64,000 nucleotides of DNA from Hypholoma sublateritium FD-334 SS-4 (lineage: Eukaryota > Basidiomycota > Agaricomycetes > Agaricales > Strophariaceae): NCBI GenBank assembly GCA_000827495.1, contig KN817563.1, positions 226,738 through 290,737 on the forward strand, in the 5' to 3' direction. The position numbers were made by a program, and so were the translations under genes. Numbering within the stretch: position 1 is the first letter of the stretch; the number at the start of each line of letters is the position of its first letter. The notes under the pieces are model-generated. The model searched no databases. It saw nothing but the letters and a program-made list of their open reading frames with translations, and had not been told where the DNA came from. This document shows, piece after piece, positions 24,440 to 36,989 of the stretch.

Positions 24440-26397
24440 ATGGTCGACCTCATTCCTGCAACTATTGGCAGTCTCCATGTTAACCACCTGGAACGCACCC
24501 TCGGAGTGTTCTTCGTGGGATACATGTTCGCAGCTGTAATATACGGATTTATTTTCTTCAGTTCGTCTTTAAGTTCGCTAATGCGTTTGAATTTACCTTC
24601 AATATTCTTAGGTGCATACATATATCATTCCCGCTATCCAAAGGATCCCTGGACAAACAGAATTATGGTCTGCAAAAGGACTTTCTACACATGATATCCA
24701 CACCTGACGCAATCTTGTCAGGTATCCTCAATCTGGGGCATTGAAACTGCTGCTATCTGTTTCTGTGAGTAGAATTATTCTCCAGATCTGCCCCACCAAA
24801 TACTCACCAATTGTTACTAGTATCCAAAACGTACGCTTCATTTCAATGTCCCTCTATTGTTGCTTTACAACGGGCCACAGACTACATCATCATCTTGTCG
24901 ACCTCTTTCCGTTCACCATCGGAATCGAGGAGATCACTTGGTAAGATATGCCTCGTCAAAAACCACTGACGCCCAATAATGTGATCTCTCGAATATCAGG
25001 CCATTCTGTGTAAGTTGTTCCAGTAGCATGACTGTAGTCCGCTACTCATCTGACACTGCCGCTAGGTTCAAATATTACTTTCAGTATGTCATTTAACCTA
25101 TTCTAAAAGCTATATCTATCGTGAAAAGCTCAATGCACACTCAGACCGTTGCAATATTCATTTCCCAGCTGTGAGTGATTTGACATCGTGCTTCAAGTTT
25201 ATTATTTAATTCCCAATTTACTGTCCAATCGTGACGGTTACCAGATACTACGCAACCAAGGTACTTTCAGGTCGGTGCCAGTGAACATTTGGTCGCCCTT
25301 CCCATTTCACCTACACTCCTGCAGAGAAAGGTTGGACTGCCAAAGCTACTGCCTACATCATCGTAGGCCGAGTTTTCCTTGTGTTCCTGCACCGTTGCTA
25401 ACAGTTCTTTGTTTATCTATAAATTAACAGATGACATTTGCAACAACGGCACTTGGTTCGTTAAGATTGAACTGTGGCGTGACAACCAGTGCTAAATAAT
25501 TAATAATCCTTGATGCGTAGCCCTTGGAATTGGTATGTCGCTTTTGTTGGCTCTTGCTCGAATTTTTCAATAGCGTCTGAAAATATTTTGTTCAGTCGTA
25601 TCTACAGAGATGTAAGAAAACCACTACATTAATACTGCTCCTCATTGAGGGCTGTGTTCGTCTGCCTTCAGGTTTCAAGACAAAATCTTGTCCGACATGG
25701 CCGTCCGGCATCGAAAGGTACTTATAGCTATTCAAAGACGACGACTCTTACAGTCAGCGGAGCAGATCGTTGCGGCGTTTCACTTTGGGACCAACCTTCT
25801 CAGTGGCCTTGGCTCTTTTTACGCAACGGCCAGCACCCAAAGGTAAGGACCCCGGAGTGACTCGTGCATCATGGGAAAACTCAAAGCACTGACGTTTGCC
25901 CAGATACGGCGCCTCCGACAGATGGGACAATGCTGTCTCGTTGGCAATCAGGTGCGGTGGCCTCGCTTTGGTGGTTCAGGCCGCGCTTTTTGCGGTGGTA
26001 AGTCGAGCTTACTTACTAGATACATACATGACCCTCAAAACTCCCCCAAAGTTTCTAGCTTCACCACAGAATTTGTACTGGATCCCGTTCTATCTAGTGG
26101 CTGCAAGACGTGAGATTTGTTCTTGATCCACGAGTTAGTCACGCACTGTCTCATACCCATTTCTATATTTCAGTCTTCACTATAGCACCAATCATTATGT
26201 GAGCATCTTGTTATGTATGCTTCAACCCATATTCATCGCTTACTCACCCGACAAAAAGTCTAAATTCACGCCCTTCCGCCGATCAGCTTCAATGGGTAGA
26301 CAAATCAGACTTCGCCTCCATCGGTCCATCATCCCATAGCCATGATATTACCTTGGATTCTCAACCAAACAGGTGCTCACCTCAGAAGGTAAGATAG
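24440..26397 (+). CDS. DUF6534 seven-helix membrane protein, copy 3
   Basis: Starts at 24440 with MVDLIPATIGSLHVNHLERT, then LGVFFVGYMFAAVIYG, AYIYHSRYPKDPWTNRIM and VSSIWGIETAAICF, matching the family N-terminus across introns. Later blocks: DYIIILSTSF near 24890, TVAIFISQL near 25145, YYATK near 25245, the segment DRWDNAVSLAIRCGGLALVV near 25920, LYWIPFYLVAAR near 26080 and LNSRPSADQLQW near 26262, with the stop at 26395-26397. The tail is hydrophilic and Ser/His-rich. The region 25270-25850 is hard to splice, so internal joins are uncertain. Tandem with copy 2 in the same orientation. A receptor-like role is only inferred from seven helices and a cytosolic tail. Confidence 0.72.
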
Positions 26398-26922
26398 CGA
26401 GAAACAACTCTGGGATGGGGAGTTCTCACCCGGTTTCTTCAGTCATTGTTATCTATCAAGGTATCCCAAACAACGCGACAGGACAGCGATTCGGACAGGG
26501 TCTTCCGAAATGTCAAGGAGGACACCGCACTGTAGTGGTTTGTAAGACGCCCAGGTTTTTCCACATGTTTGTCTTTGCGCTGGTTATGCATATATATATT
26601 ACGTTGGATAGTCTCGAATATGCACTTTCAGGGATATTGTCAGTGAATAGGGCTCCTAATTTCTCCTAAGTATGATTGGCGAATGCAGCGAGAATGCAAT
26701 TTCGGGGCAGATATTAACCAGCGACATATAATTTTTGGATAAAATACAAGATATGCACTTCTTTGTTTTGTATGGCCCCATTCCAATCCCAACCTGAATC
26801 AGACGATAAGTATTGAATTTCTTGAGTGAAACGCAACGCAAGTATAGTAGGTGCGTACGGAATACAGTCGAGTATTATGAGGTGGGTTGCAAATGTCAGT
26901 ATGTACTATGGCCACCGCTCGC
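26398..26922. other. Convergent intergenic region
   Basis: About 525 bases between the 3' ends of the DUF6534 gene and the first CNNM gene. No gene seen. Confidence 0.4.
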
Positions 26923-29019
26923 CTATGATGATTCCCGTGGGGACTGGCTGAGAAGGCCAAGACTCGCACCGTAGGTCAACGCGTTGTTGCCATTGGACGG
27001 CGGGGACTCAGCAGCACTGAGCAAGGGTGTGCGCTCCGTGTCTTTGACGTCCTTTCTTCGCTCGCGTTCGACAATTCTAAAGAAAGCAGGCTGAGTTGAG
27101 GTAACATGTCATCTGGACAAAATCTCCCTCACCCTCGCATCACCGCCGTAGTTGTCGCCCTCTTCGCACGGCGTTTGCTTTGGTTGTCTTCGTATTGATC
27201 GGTCTCATCCACAATCTCCTCCGAGATAATTTCTTCGATGATATCTATCGACAAGGGAAATGAGATCCTACGACCATTGATATCAGATGAAGCTAGAATG
27301 CACTCGCCTTCAAGGGTGATTACTCCAATAGCACCCCCTGCCGTACCCGGTGAGCGACTGATCAGCAAGAGATGTGCGCGGCCTGTTTGACTGATGGGCA
27401 GTATTAGCTGTATCCACGTCCCTCACGCCACTCCCCGAACGACAAATTAAAACTGCGACGCACAAATAGTCCAACGCCTGGAAGCAGTTAATTGCTGGCA
27501 ATGCCTCGGGAAGGATACCAAGGGGGAAAGCTGATACAGGTAGCGCTTGATTGGGGTCGTAAGTGAGAAGCTGATTCGGAAAGTAATTCAGTACAACTTC
27601 ATTACGCGCGAGAGGTTGATATGTACCTTCTTGATGAGAAGTAGTCCCACGAACGCGAGAGGGTTTCCAGGTTCGTGGACCGGAAAACGCGAGTACCCAC
27701 TTAACAAGCTAGAATATTTATAAGTTCCCCGCTTTCAGAATCTGGAGAACATGAGAACACGAACATAGCATCGACTGCTTTGTGGTCCAAGATAGTATCG
27801 GCACTTAAAATGACCGTGTCTTTTAGAGGGGTCATGATGGTTTCCACATTTTTTGTGTTTAGCTCTAACACGCCATTGAGTATAGCGATCTCATCATCAC
27901 GCAGGGGCTCCTCGCCCGTGCGGTGGAATTGGAGGAATGACTTGAGCTCGGCTTTCTTGTAGGTATGCTGTTCGCTCGCGCCAAGAACGTAGTCGAGCAA
28001 CTTGGCGATAGGCCAAGCAATAGGAGCTGTACATGACTCAGAAAAGGTTTCTGTTGAGGGAAATATCAAGACGCACCAAATAGATACATCATTCCCAGAA
28101 CGAGAGGGGCACATGTAGCACCGACCGAAAGTCCGTAACGGACACTGATGGCTTGAGGGATGATTCTGTCAAATATTGTCAAAAAAAAACACCAAGAGAG
28201 CAATATACGCAGTGCACTGACTCTCTATGTCAATTGTCAGCTATGTTCAAAATCTCCAACCATTAGCGAATTCTGTACCCAAAGATAACTAAGCACGAGG
28301 TAAGCTTCAACAAGATTGAGAACAGTTCTAATCACGAACCGATAGCAACAGTTGAGATAACAATTGCAGCGACGCCTCCGCCGAGCTAAAGTGGCCGCCT
28401 TAGACACTTCCAGCAATTCAAAGAGGTGTCTTTTACACACCGCGCTGTCCAAGAAAATAGGCAAACTTTCATTGATGATCTACCGAAGAGCCTTGTCATG
28501 TTTGGTTGAACGAGACAGTTTTGCTTCGCGTACGACGTTGCCCAACAACAAGACCTGCTTTCGTGTCAGAGAAACATTGCGCGAATGAAGCTTCGACTAC
28601 ACATACCACAAGAACCCAATGGCGCCCTCTCCGCATCAGCTTGAGGACTGTGTTCCATTCTTAGCGTGGTCGCAGTGCGCTGGACATGTTCGCGCACCTT
28701 TTTGTGCGTTAGCCTTTTCCCTCGCGTTCTCCGATGATGTTGCCAGCACACGCAAATGCAGCTCGTCGAGACCCATTAACCCGAGCGTCAGACTACGCAT
28801 CTGAGTTCACATATCCCACATCATTCAAATGTAGATTACATACCCCGCAAACACACCTCCCGCAAGCACGAGCACGACGCTCACAACGAGCTTCGTCCAG
28901 AACTCGGACGACCCAGGGTGCGCGGGCTCCACCTCCCCCGGGACGGTCTTCAGACGCAGATACGGGGAGGCGAATACTGTGCGCAGAAGAAACAAGAAAG
29001 TCGGTAGCTTAGGAGGCAT
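26923..29019 (-). CDS. CNNM/Mam3-type transporter (DUF21 + CBS pair), copy A
   Basis: Membrane protein of the cyclin-M/CorC/Mam3 family, linked to magnesium or manganese homeostasis, typically in the vacuolar or plasma membrane. Starts at 29019 with [14 protein letters not shown] and a first helix [16 protein letters not shown], then [57 protein letters not shown] and [20 protein letters not shown]. The CBS-linked part reads [40 protein letters not shown], the [17 protein letters not shown] segment, [10 protein letters not shown] and [24 protein letters not shown]. The last exon codes [20 protein letters not shown] and ends in ESS at 26925. Many short introns. All expected blocks are present, so the gene appears intact. 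First of three tandem copies on the same strand. Confidence 0.88.
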
Positions 29020-29373
29020 CAGAATTCGTACGTTGGTGAGCTTTTTAGGTGGTAGTCAGCCAAGGTCGAGTTCCGTCCAAATCCGCCGCGGAGGAATTGT
29101 CGATTATTTGTCAGCATGTCGTCAACGCGTCATAGCCTAACCTGTTTCATGGGCGCCTAAGTTTGGCCTCTGTAACCATTGATATTGGAAATTCGCTTGA
29201 ATATCATGTAAACCGCCATGCAATGAAGACAAGTTCAGTCATCTAACATATGATTCCAGAAATGGAATGACCCTGCGCACTGTATAAATTACAAACAAAT
29301 TACAAATGAAATATCGACTCTGCTACTACAAGTACTTCAAAGTACCGGTACTTACATAGATAACGCGATTTGT
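29020..29373. other. Spacer between CNNM copies A and B
   Basis: About 350 bases holding the promoter of copy A and the 3' flank of copy B. No gene seen. Confidence 0.4.
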
Positions 29374-31571
29374 TTAGAGGGAGGATTGGGATTCCCTCCT
29401 GGGAAAAGAGGAGTCGCTGTAGCCAGTCCGGTCACTGTACCCATTCTGTAGCTCCAAAGACACTGAGCGGCTGTTGGTGCTAAGTAATTGTGAGCTTTCG
29501 TTGAAGAGTCCAATAACTGAGTCTTTCCGCCGCTCGACAATTCTGATTCCAGCATTAGTGAGATTTGGACGGGTACAGATACATGAAAATGCACCGCACC
29601 CTCGCATGATAGTAGATGTGGTCGAGCGCCTTGCTTTGAGCTTCGAGTGATTATCGCGGAATTGATCTGTCTCATCTATGATCTCTTCCGAGATGATCTC
29701 CTCAATAATATCTTGAGTAAGCAAACGGAAATGTCATCAGCAGGGGAAACAAAGTTGGAGAGGGAATTATGAAACGCACCTTCGAGAGTTATCACTCCTA
29801 TTGCCCCTCCGGCCTGGCCAGGGGTACGGCTAATTAGTAAGAGATGCGCACGTCCAGTCTGGCTAAAATAACCCCAAAAATATGAGAGATCATATGAGCA
29901 GGACGAAAGGGCGATGTTATGCCCACAAATAGTCCAGAGCTTGGAAACAGTTTATTGAAGGATGCGCCTCTGGTAAAATCGACAAAGGAAAGCTCGAGAC
30001 GGGTAGAGCTTGACCTGCGTCGTATGTTAGGAGCTTTTCAGAATTGTTAAGTAAAGGAAATACATTTCATCTTAAAATAGTAAAAGCCGCACCTTCTTTA
30101 TCAAAAGCAGGCCGATGAACGACGTAGGTTTGTCCGGCTCGTGTACTGGGAAGCGAGAATAACCACTTTGAAGCCTACAACGAGTTTTCTGTAAGAGGAT
30201 TTGAGCACAGAGCAATACCACTAGATCTTACATTGCTCTGATAGCTTCATGATCGAGAATGTCGTCGGCGCTTAATATTACGACGTCCTATTCACGTTTC
30301 AATGAGCAAAATGGACTACACGTACTGCAAACTGAAATATACCCTAAGCGGTGTCATGATCGTTTCGACATGCTTTGCGTTGAGCTCCAAGACTCCATTC
30401 AAGATAGAGATCTCTTCGTCTCGTAAGGGTTCTTCCGCGGAGCGATGGAACTCCAAGAAGGACTTCAACTCGGCCTTCTTGTACAGGTGATGGCCTTCGG
30501 CGCCGAGTACGTAGTCAAGCACCTTGGCAATGGGGTATGCGATGGGAGCTACGAGGCCAAACTCGTTAACAAAGATATATACAGCATATGCAGAAAGGCC
30601 AGGCTCACCGAGTAGGAACATCATGATAAGGACCAAAGGAGCGCATGTAGCCCCGACCTGAAGCCCGTAGCGCACGCTTACTGCCTGCGGAATTACTCTG
30701 ATATCTGGGTTAGATTTGGACGGGCTGTAATTATTTTGGACCTACTCTCTGCAGATGAAAAAAAGGGCATAGAGTAATAATTAATTGGAGTCGTCTTTTA
30801 ACAAATATAAGCAAAACATACCCAAAGATGACTGTGAATTGTGAGCGTCGAATAATTTCACGTATAATATGTAAGGGACTCACCAATGGCTGTAGTAGAG
30901 ATGGCGATGGCGGCTATTCCGCCACCGAGCTATCTCGAGGGTTAGAATCCAACTCTAGCTACCGCTACATAAGGATACGCACCGCATTGTCGAGGAAAAT
31001 AGGTAAACTTTCGTTGACAATCTAAACGATGGTCCCATGAATAGAGACGTTGCGTTTAAGGACGGGATACGGACGACGTTGGACAACAACAGTACCTGAG
31101 AATCGATGAGCCAAAAATAGAACAGATTCAACAACTTGAATACGCACCACCAGGACCCAGTGTCGGCCTCTACGCAGCAGATTAAGGACTGTCACCGTTT
31201 CATTAGATCGCCTCAGACCAGTCCTCAAGGGGGTAACTCACCCTTCTGCGCGTTCCGCTTGTCCGTCGAGTTCTCCGACGATGTGGCGAGGACACGAAGA
31301 TGAAGCTCGTCGAGGCCCATTAGTCCCAGCGTCAGTCTAGAAAGAGATTAACATCACGATAACATGGACGAATGGAAGGAGCTCACCCTGCGAATGCGCC
31401 ACCAGCGAGAACCAGGAATATGCTGACAATGAGATGATACCAGAATTCGCGGGACCCCTTCTCCGTTCCGGTGTTGCCATTCGGCAGAGGCGGTCGGAGG
31501 TACGACGTCGCGATTGAGGCCCGCACCAGCAGCATACTCAACGCGAGGCCATTTCGTCTAACAGAAGTCAT
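29374..31571 (-). CDS. CNNM/Mam3-type transporter (DUF21 + CBS pair), copy B
   Basis: Same domain order as copy A. Starts at 31571 with MTSVRRNGLALSMLLVRA and first helix HLIVSIFLVLAGGAFAG, then [117 protein letters not shown] and DVVILSADDILDHEA, followed by [53 protein letters not shown]. The C-terminal tail after IVERRKD is Ser/Tyr-rich (QNGYSDRTGYSD) and ends at 29374, unlike copy A. Divergent tails with conserved cores fit duplication followed by change in regulatory regions. Confidence 0.88.
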
Positions 31572-33305
31572 GGTGTAATGGAGGAATGATGTAGGAGTAA
31601 GAAGGCAGCAGCGCGGCGACTCACGAGCAAGTGGGAGACTTTACGGCGGCGACAGGTTGATATTTAAGGTACACGGATCGACCTGGGCGCCCGAGTTGCA
31701 GCTGTTACCTGAGCAATCATATCGCCTACGGCCCCCAGGGACCTAGGAGATAGTAGGGTTGTCGGTGCGGCATCGCGAAGCCCACTAGCAAAATCGTCGC
31801 AAGCGTGTATTTGGCGATGCGCGATTTTGGCGTGATGCTTTATTGTGGGACATCACAGCATTACCAATGTCACAGCGACGCAGACAGTAGACTTGCAGTA
31901 GACTTACATTTTGCTGCAGAGACAGGACTTGAACAGGACAGTCGGGAACAATTCAGGAGTCGTTCAAGAATATGTATTTTTTTAGCCACTAACCTGCGCT
32001 GATAGAAGCTTTCATTGCTATTCGGCTCAGAGCGATAGAAAGAATTCTAAGAGCGCACTTGACGTTTAGTCACTAAACGTCAACGGTATTTATACTTACC
32101 TTGGTGCCATCTTGGGCAGCCACTCAGGCTCACAAATACTGTACTAAGTACATACTACAAAAAACGATGCATCAATTGAATGAAAATGCAATAAAGTGGT
32201 GCCAATTTGGAATTGTCAAAGCAAGGAATATATATCCATACCCCCGAGCACTGTATTGGGTGTCCACGACTCTCTGGTCTCTCTCTTGCCTAATCTTGAG
32301 CAGAAATTTTTAAGAATCGGAACCAGGAGAAGGAACGGCCTCGCGATGTATAAGTGCCAAGCCGAACACTTAGACGCCAAGCAGTGGTACAAGAGCACCG
32401 TTAGGCTATAGCTTGCTATATTAGATTATTATTTCCTGTCATACGAGTACCCGGCGAGCGGTATCTGACTTGGTATCGTCATAGATGTGCTTCTGTAGGC
32501 TTCTTCTTCCACATGTATATTTGTCACGCTCGAAAAGTTCTTGGCGTTGTAGCAGCGCGCATTTGACCAGTGACAATATGAGCCAAATCTTCAGGTGGAA
32601 AATACTGGACTGAAGATAGGTTCACATACAATGAGGCCTTTACGCTGTTATCTATGCGAAAAGTCTTTATCTGAGGCGCCAAGTAAATGTGATTCACCGT
32701 TACCGTTGCTCACAGCTGGGAAAGAGAGCATGCAGGAGATTTCCCCGTTCAATTTTCAATGTTAGTATTTCAGTGACGTTATTCATAATTAGGCCCTCTT
32801 GTACTTGGTCGAAGCGAGGGCTGGTAAGGCTGAATGCTGGACACTGGCGAAGTTGATGGGAATACTATTAGTACCGATATTGGGCGCTTATCAAATTTCG
32901 TGAACAAGCAGCGCAGCGATAAATTTATTGCATCACCTAAGTCCATGTGCAACCAGAAATGTCAAACCGTTATTATTTCTATATTAAAATGACAATGGCG
33001 CAATCAGTGAGAGTATAAGCTGGCGGAAGCTTCGCACAAGCTCCGGTAGAACGCAAGGTCTGCATACTTTCAAACCTACTCTATTACTTTTGCCAAGCAC
33101 AATATGATTGCTTCGTATAATTATCATCTTATTTTCAATTGCCTTCATCGATTGCATCAGTGCGGATATGATTCGTGTATGGGCACCATTCTTTAGTTGT
33201 TAATACAGATTTTGAGTATCTACATACTCGAGCAGTAGGTACAAAAATCGTACAGTTAGTGACTAGAATCGCATCTCTATAGTAGAAATATCATGAATGG
33301 GAGTC
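31572..33305. other. Intergenic, 1.7 kb between CNNM copies B and C
   Basis: The longest spacer in the CNNM array. No gene seen. It contains a near-perfect palindrome at 32059-32083, listed separately. It may mark where a further gene was lost or inserted material decayed. Confidence 0.35.
32059..32083. repeat. Perfect inverted repeat, 12-base arms
   Basis: Arms TTGACGTTTAGT and ACTAAACGTCAA are exact reverse complements around a single C. The arm contains GACGT, the core of CRE/bZIP-type sites, so it could be a dimer binding site or simply a cruciform-forming sequence. It lies in the spacer 5' of CNNM copy B. Confidence 0.6.
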
Positions 33306-35560
33306 TCAGACGCTGCCATAGTGTTGCGTTGGACTCGATTCGTGATACGAATCTGGCGAAGATGATCGAATGTAATCAACCAAGGACGAGGTTTCAGTAA
33401 ACGAGCTGCGCTGCCGCCTGCGTTCAACAATTCTGGTGGAAAACAATTGTAATGTAACCTCCCAATTAGTATAAATTCTGAACTTTGAAGGCGAAAGCTT
33501 CACCCTCCAAGTATCTTGGCTGTTGTTTGACGACGCGCGCGACGTTTGCTACGATTATCCTCGTATTGATCTGTTTCGTCCACAATCTCTTCCGCGAGGA
33601 TTTCCTTGGGGTATATCATAAGGAAGAGAAAAGGGGATTGAACTTCATAATAACGGCGAATTTACCTCGATGATATCTGAAACGGGGTGAATATTGACTC
33701 TGTTTGGTGGGTAGATACAATATGTACACACCTTCCAACGTTATGATTCCAATCGCTCCTCCTTGAATTCCAGGCGTCTTGCTAATTAGTAATAGATGTG
33801 CTCGGCCAGTTTGACTGTAGACGGAAGGCACGTAATTAAGGAACTTCAATGAACAGTAAATGAACGGGGGACCCACAAGTAGTCCAGCGCTTGAAAGCAG
33901 TTTATTGATGGCGGTGCTTCTGGTAAAATCGATAAAGGGAAAGACGAGACAGGAAGCCCCCGCTTCGGGTCATAGGTGAGAAGCTGGGAAAGAGACAGAT
34001 AAACCAATAGTACGCAGTGTGGACAGGGGCAGTGACAAACTGTTTTCACTAACAAAAGCCCAATAAATATTCCATGTTTTCCCTTTGCGTGTACCGGGAA
34101 TCGAGAATAACCGCTTTGCAAACTATAGCCATATGAGGTTGAAGGGGACATTATTGGAGGCGAATAACACAGTAAGGCGGGGGCATAACTTACATTGCGT
34201 GAACAGCTGCATAATCCAGGATGTCATCGGCCCCAAGAATAACAGTGTCCTTGCAATACACACATTATAAAATAATCAGAATTAACAAGATATGGCGTAC
34301 TTTTAGTGGAGTCATAATACTTGCTACTTTCTTTGTGTTGAGCTCCAACACTCCATTGAGTATTGTGATTTCTTCGTCGCGTAAAGGCTCATCTCCCGTC
34401 TGGTGAAATTGCAGGAATGTTTTCAGTTCTGCTTTTTTATATGTGCCGTCTTCTCTGGTTCCTAGAACCCAGTCCAGGACTTTGGCGATTGGCCACGCGA
34501 CTGGCGCTGTTGATCGTTTAGTATACGAGCCGAGGCCATGGATTTTGCGCATACCAAGGATATACATCAATCCGAGGACAAACGGAGCGCATCTAGCACC
34601 AATGTAAAGACCGTATCGTACACTGACAGCTTGTGGAATGATTCTTAGTTAGGCGATGTGTTCAGTGCCGGGAGCATCGGACGTGTGAGGAAAACTTACT
34701 CGCTGGGTAATACATCGAAGGATGAAGAATCGGATGTGGCTTATTTAGAAAAGGTCACACAGTGGCACGGAGATTCGGATGCCTACCCGAAAATGACTAG
34801 AAACAAAGTTTCAGCAAATAAGGGTAGACGAAGTGGGTAGAATACCAATGGTAGTGGTGGAAATAGCAATTGCCATATAGCCGCCCCCAAGCTGGTCATG
34901 TTGACGGTGAACACGAAGGTCATCGAAGAGCTAACGTACAGGCTCACCGCGCTATCCAGGAATATTGGTAGACTTTCGTTGATAATCTGTAATAACCCTT
35001 GAGCCAGCATTCTCCCGGGGGAGAACTTCATCACGCACCACATTGCTGAGAAGCAAGACCTGTATTCAAGGGATGTGGGATTTATGCGTTTAGCAAAAAA
35101 CAATGGTCGATCGGGCCGTTAGCATTCATAGAAACATACCACTAAAACCCAGTGTTTTCCATGATGCATCAACTTCAGAACTGCGAAGGAGTAAGATTGT
35201 GCTCTGTACAAAGTAACAGTAGTGCAAAAAAGCTCACCTTTCTGCGCGTTTCTCTTCTGTGCGAGGTTTTCAGATGAAGTTGCCAAGACGCGTAGATGCA
35301 TTTGATCAAGACCCATAAGACCTAAAGTCAAGCTGCAAGTACGTCAGTTACGATAAAGTTTGGAGAGGCATATCGCACCCTGCAAAAATACCACCAGCCA
35401 GCACCAACACAATACTGACAATGACATGGTACCAGAAATCAGGAGACCATGGCTCAGCGCCCGGGTGCCCAGTCTTGTGTTTTCCGTTGGATTTTGTCAT
35501 GTGAGATGAAGCGTACATAACGCGCAAGAGAATGACAAGACTTGGGACACGGAGCTTCAT
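33306..35560 (-). CDS. CNNM/Mam3-type transporter (DUF21 + CBS pair), copy C
   Basis: Starts at 35560 with MKLRVPSLVILLRVMYAS and first helix HVIVSIVLVLAGGIFAG, then [182 protein letters not shown]. The C-terminal exon IVERRRQRSSFTETSSLVDY ends SPTQHYGSV at 33306. In this copy the second DUF21 region and the post-CBS segment include longer readable intron-like runs, so exact splice points near 34950-34650 are uncertain. Faces away from the ISG12-type gene at 35874. Confidence 0.86.
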
Positions 35561-35873
35561 AACGGTAGTGCAAGTAGTGCTAGTGAGGAGTCAAGACTAC
35601 AAAGTCCAAACAAAATCCGAGTCCGCGACAAACCCACGACTTCCACAAATGTCCAGGCGGAACTTTTTTAAGTCGCCGCCTTTTCTATTTTTACCGTACC
35701 TCTGGGCCGGCTCTCCCTCCTCCTCGGATTTTTCCCGGAATTCAGAGCCGTGAGAAAGATCTTACCAAAAGGCGGCCGAAGATTGGCCAAAGATAAGATA
35801 GGTAAAGGTAAACAGATCCATATACAGCCGTACACGTGACTGACATGCATCGACTCCGCAGTCCGAGTCATGG
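35561..35873. promoter_or_regulatory. Divergent promoter region, CNNM copy C / ISG12-type gene
   Basis: 313 bases between two start codons on opposite strands. Presumed to carry both promoters; no individual element identified. Confidence 0.45.
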
Positions 35874-36989
35874 ATGGGCGCTTATTTCGGTTGTTCTTCT
35901 TCTTCGTTCTCTCAACACTCCCTTGCAGCGAACTCGTATCCCCTTGTCTCTAAAACATTTAAATTCAATATGATAGTGGAAACTGAAGACCTGTCGAGCG
36001 AATCTTCGCTGTCTTGGAGCCCATCGTCGGCGAGCTCAGTGGACAGCATCCTGCCGACAACGCGGAATATGCCAAAAGATGAATTACATCGATGTGTCAG
36101 CCGAATCCGAGCTGACTATTTCAACGGGGGGAATATCGAATTCCCTGAACTTGATACGATTGATGAGTTGAACAAATGGATATCCAAGTTGGAAATCGCA
36201 TTACAAGCAAGCGGAATAATGGCGCATCAATGGTCAGATGCAGTCATTATCTTCATGGCAGGATCAAGCAAAATCAACATGGCGATGAGATTGCTAAGGG
36301 AGTCTCGCAATAAAGAGGGCCTTCTCGAATGGAACTGGGATGACTTCAAGGGTGATCTTCGTGAAACATTGGGTAAGTTCCTTTATCTGACTTCATTTAT
36401 GATGCCTGTTGAAGGAGGAAAATAAATAATATCCAGCTGCAATCAGTTTGTTCTTTCTAAATTATCATGTCAAAGCTCCCCTAATTATCTTATAGGAAGT
36501 GAACCTTCAGCTATAAAAAAGTTCCAGCAAGAGCATCCCACCGCAAGTACAGCAGTGAAAGTGGCTTTGGGAACCGGCATGGTCATTGGAGGAACGACGG
36601 TCCTTGCGCCTGCTATCGTCGTCGGAGCATTAAATGCTGTAGGTTTCACTGCGAGCGGTGTTGTTGGCAGTGAGCCGGAATCCTCCCGATTGGAAAATGA
36701 AACCATCTAATAAGGTCTTTTACTCGTAGGCTCTATTGCGGCAACTATTCAATCTTCCTTCTACGGAGGAGCAACAACTGGCCTATTCTCCCTTTGCCAA
36801 TCCCTCGGAACTGTCGCAGTGACTTCATCCGCGACGTCACTAACAGCCGCTGCTGGAACAATTGCTGCTGGGACGTCTCTTCTTCGCTCAGCAGATGGTG
36901 GGGACAAAAGTAGCCCCCAGGCTCCCATAATCAACGCGGCTGCCAGTGATAGCAATTCTTCTCAAAGTCCTCCTCCATATTGCGGTTAG
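35874..36989 (+). CDS. Interferon-induced 6-16 (Ifi-6-16/ISG12) family protein
   Basis: Small hydrophobic family known from animals (IFI6, IFI27) and found scattered in fungi, where its role is unclear. Three exons (35874-36372, 36496-36669, 36730-36989) give 310 aa in phase. The first half is soluble, with a Ser-rich stretch and Trp/acidic helices (WSDAVIIFMAG, WNWDDFKGDLRETLG). The second half carries the family core: GTGMVIGGTTVLAPAIVVGA, NAVGFTASGVVGSSIAATIQ, GGATTGLFSLCQSLGTVAV. An Ala/Ser-rich tail follows, ending in PPPYCG. A second Met at residue 33 (MIVETEDLSS) is an alternative start. A related but shorter gene lies at 54669-55677. The family call rests on the GG...GF.A.GV..GSIAA.IQS...QSLG pattern. 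Confidence 0.82.
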
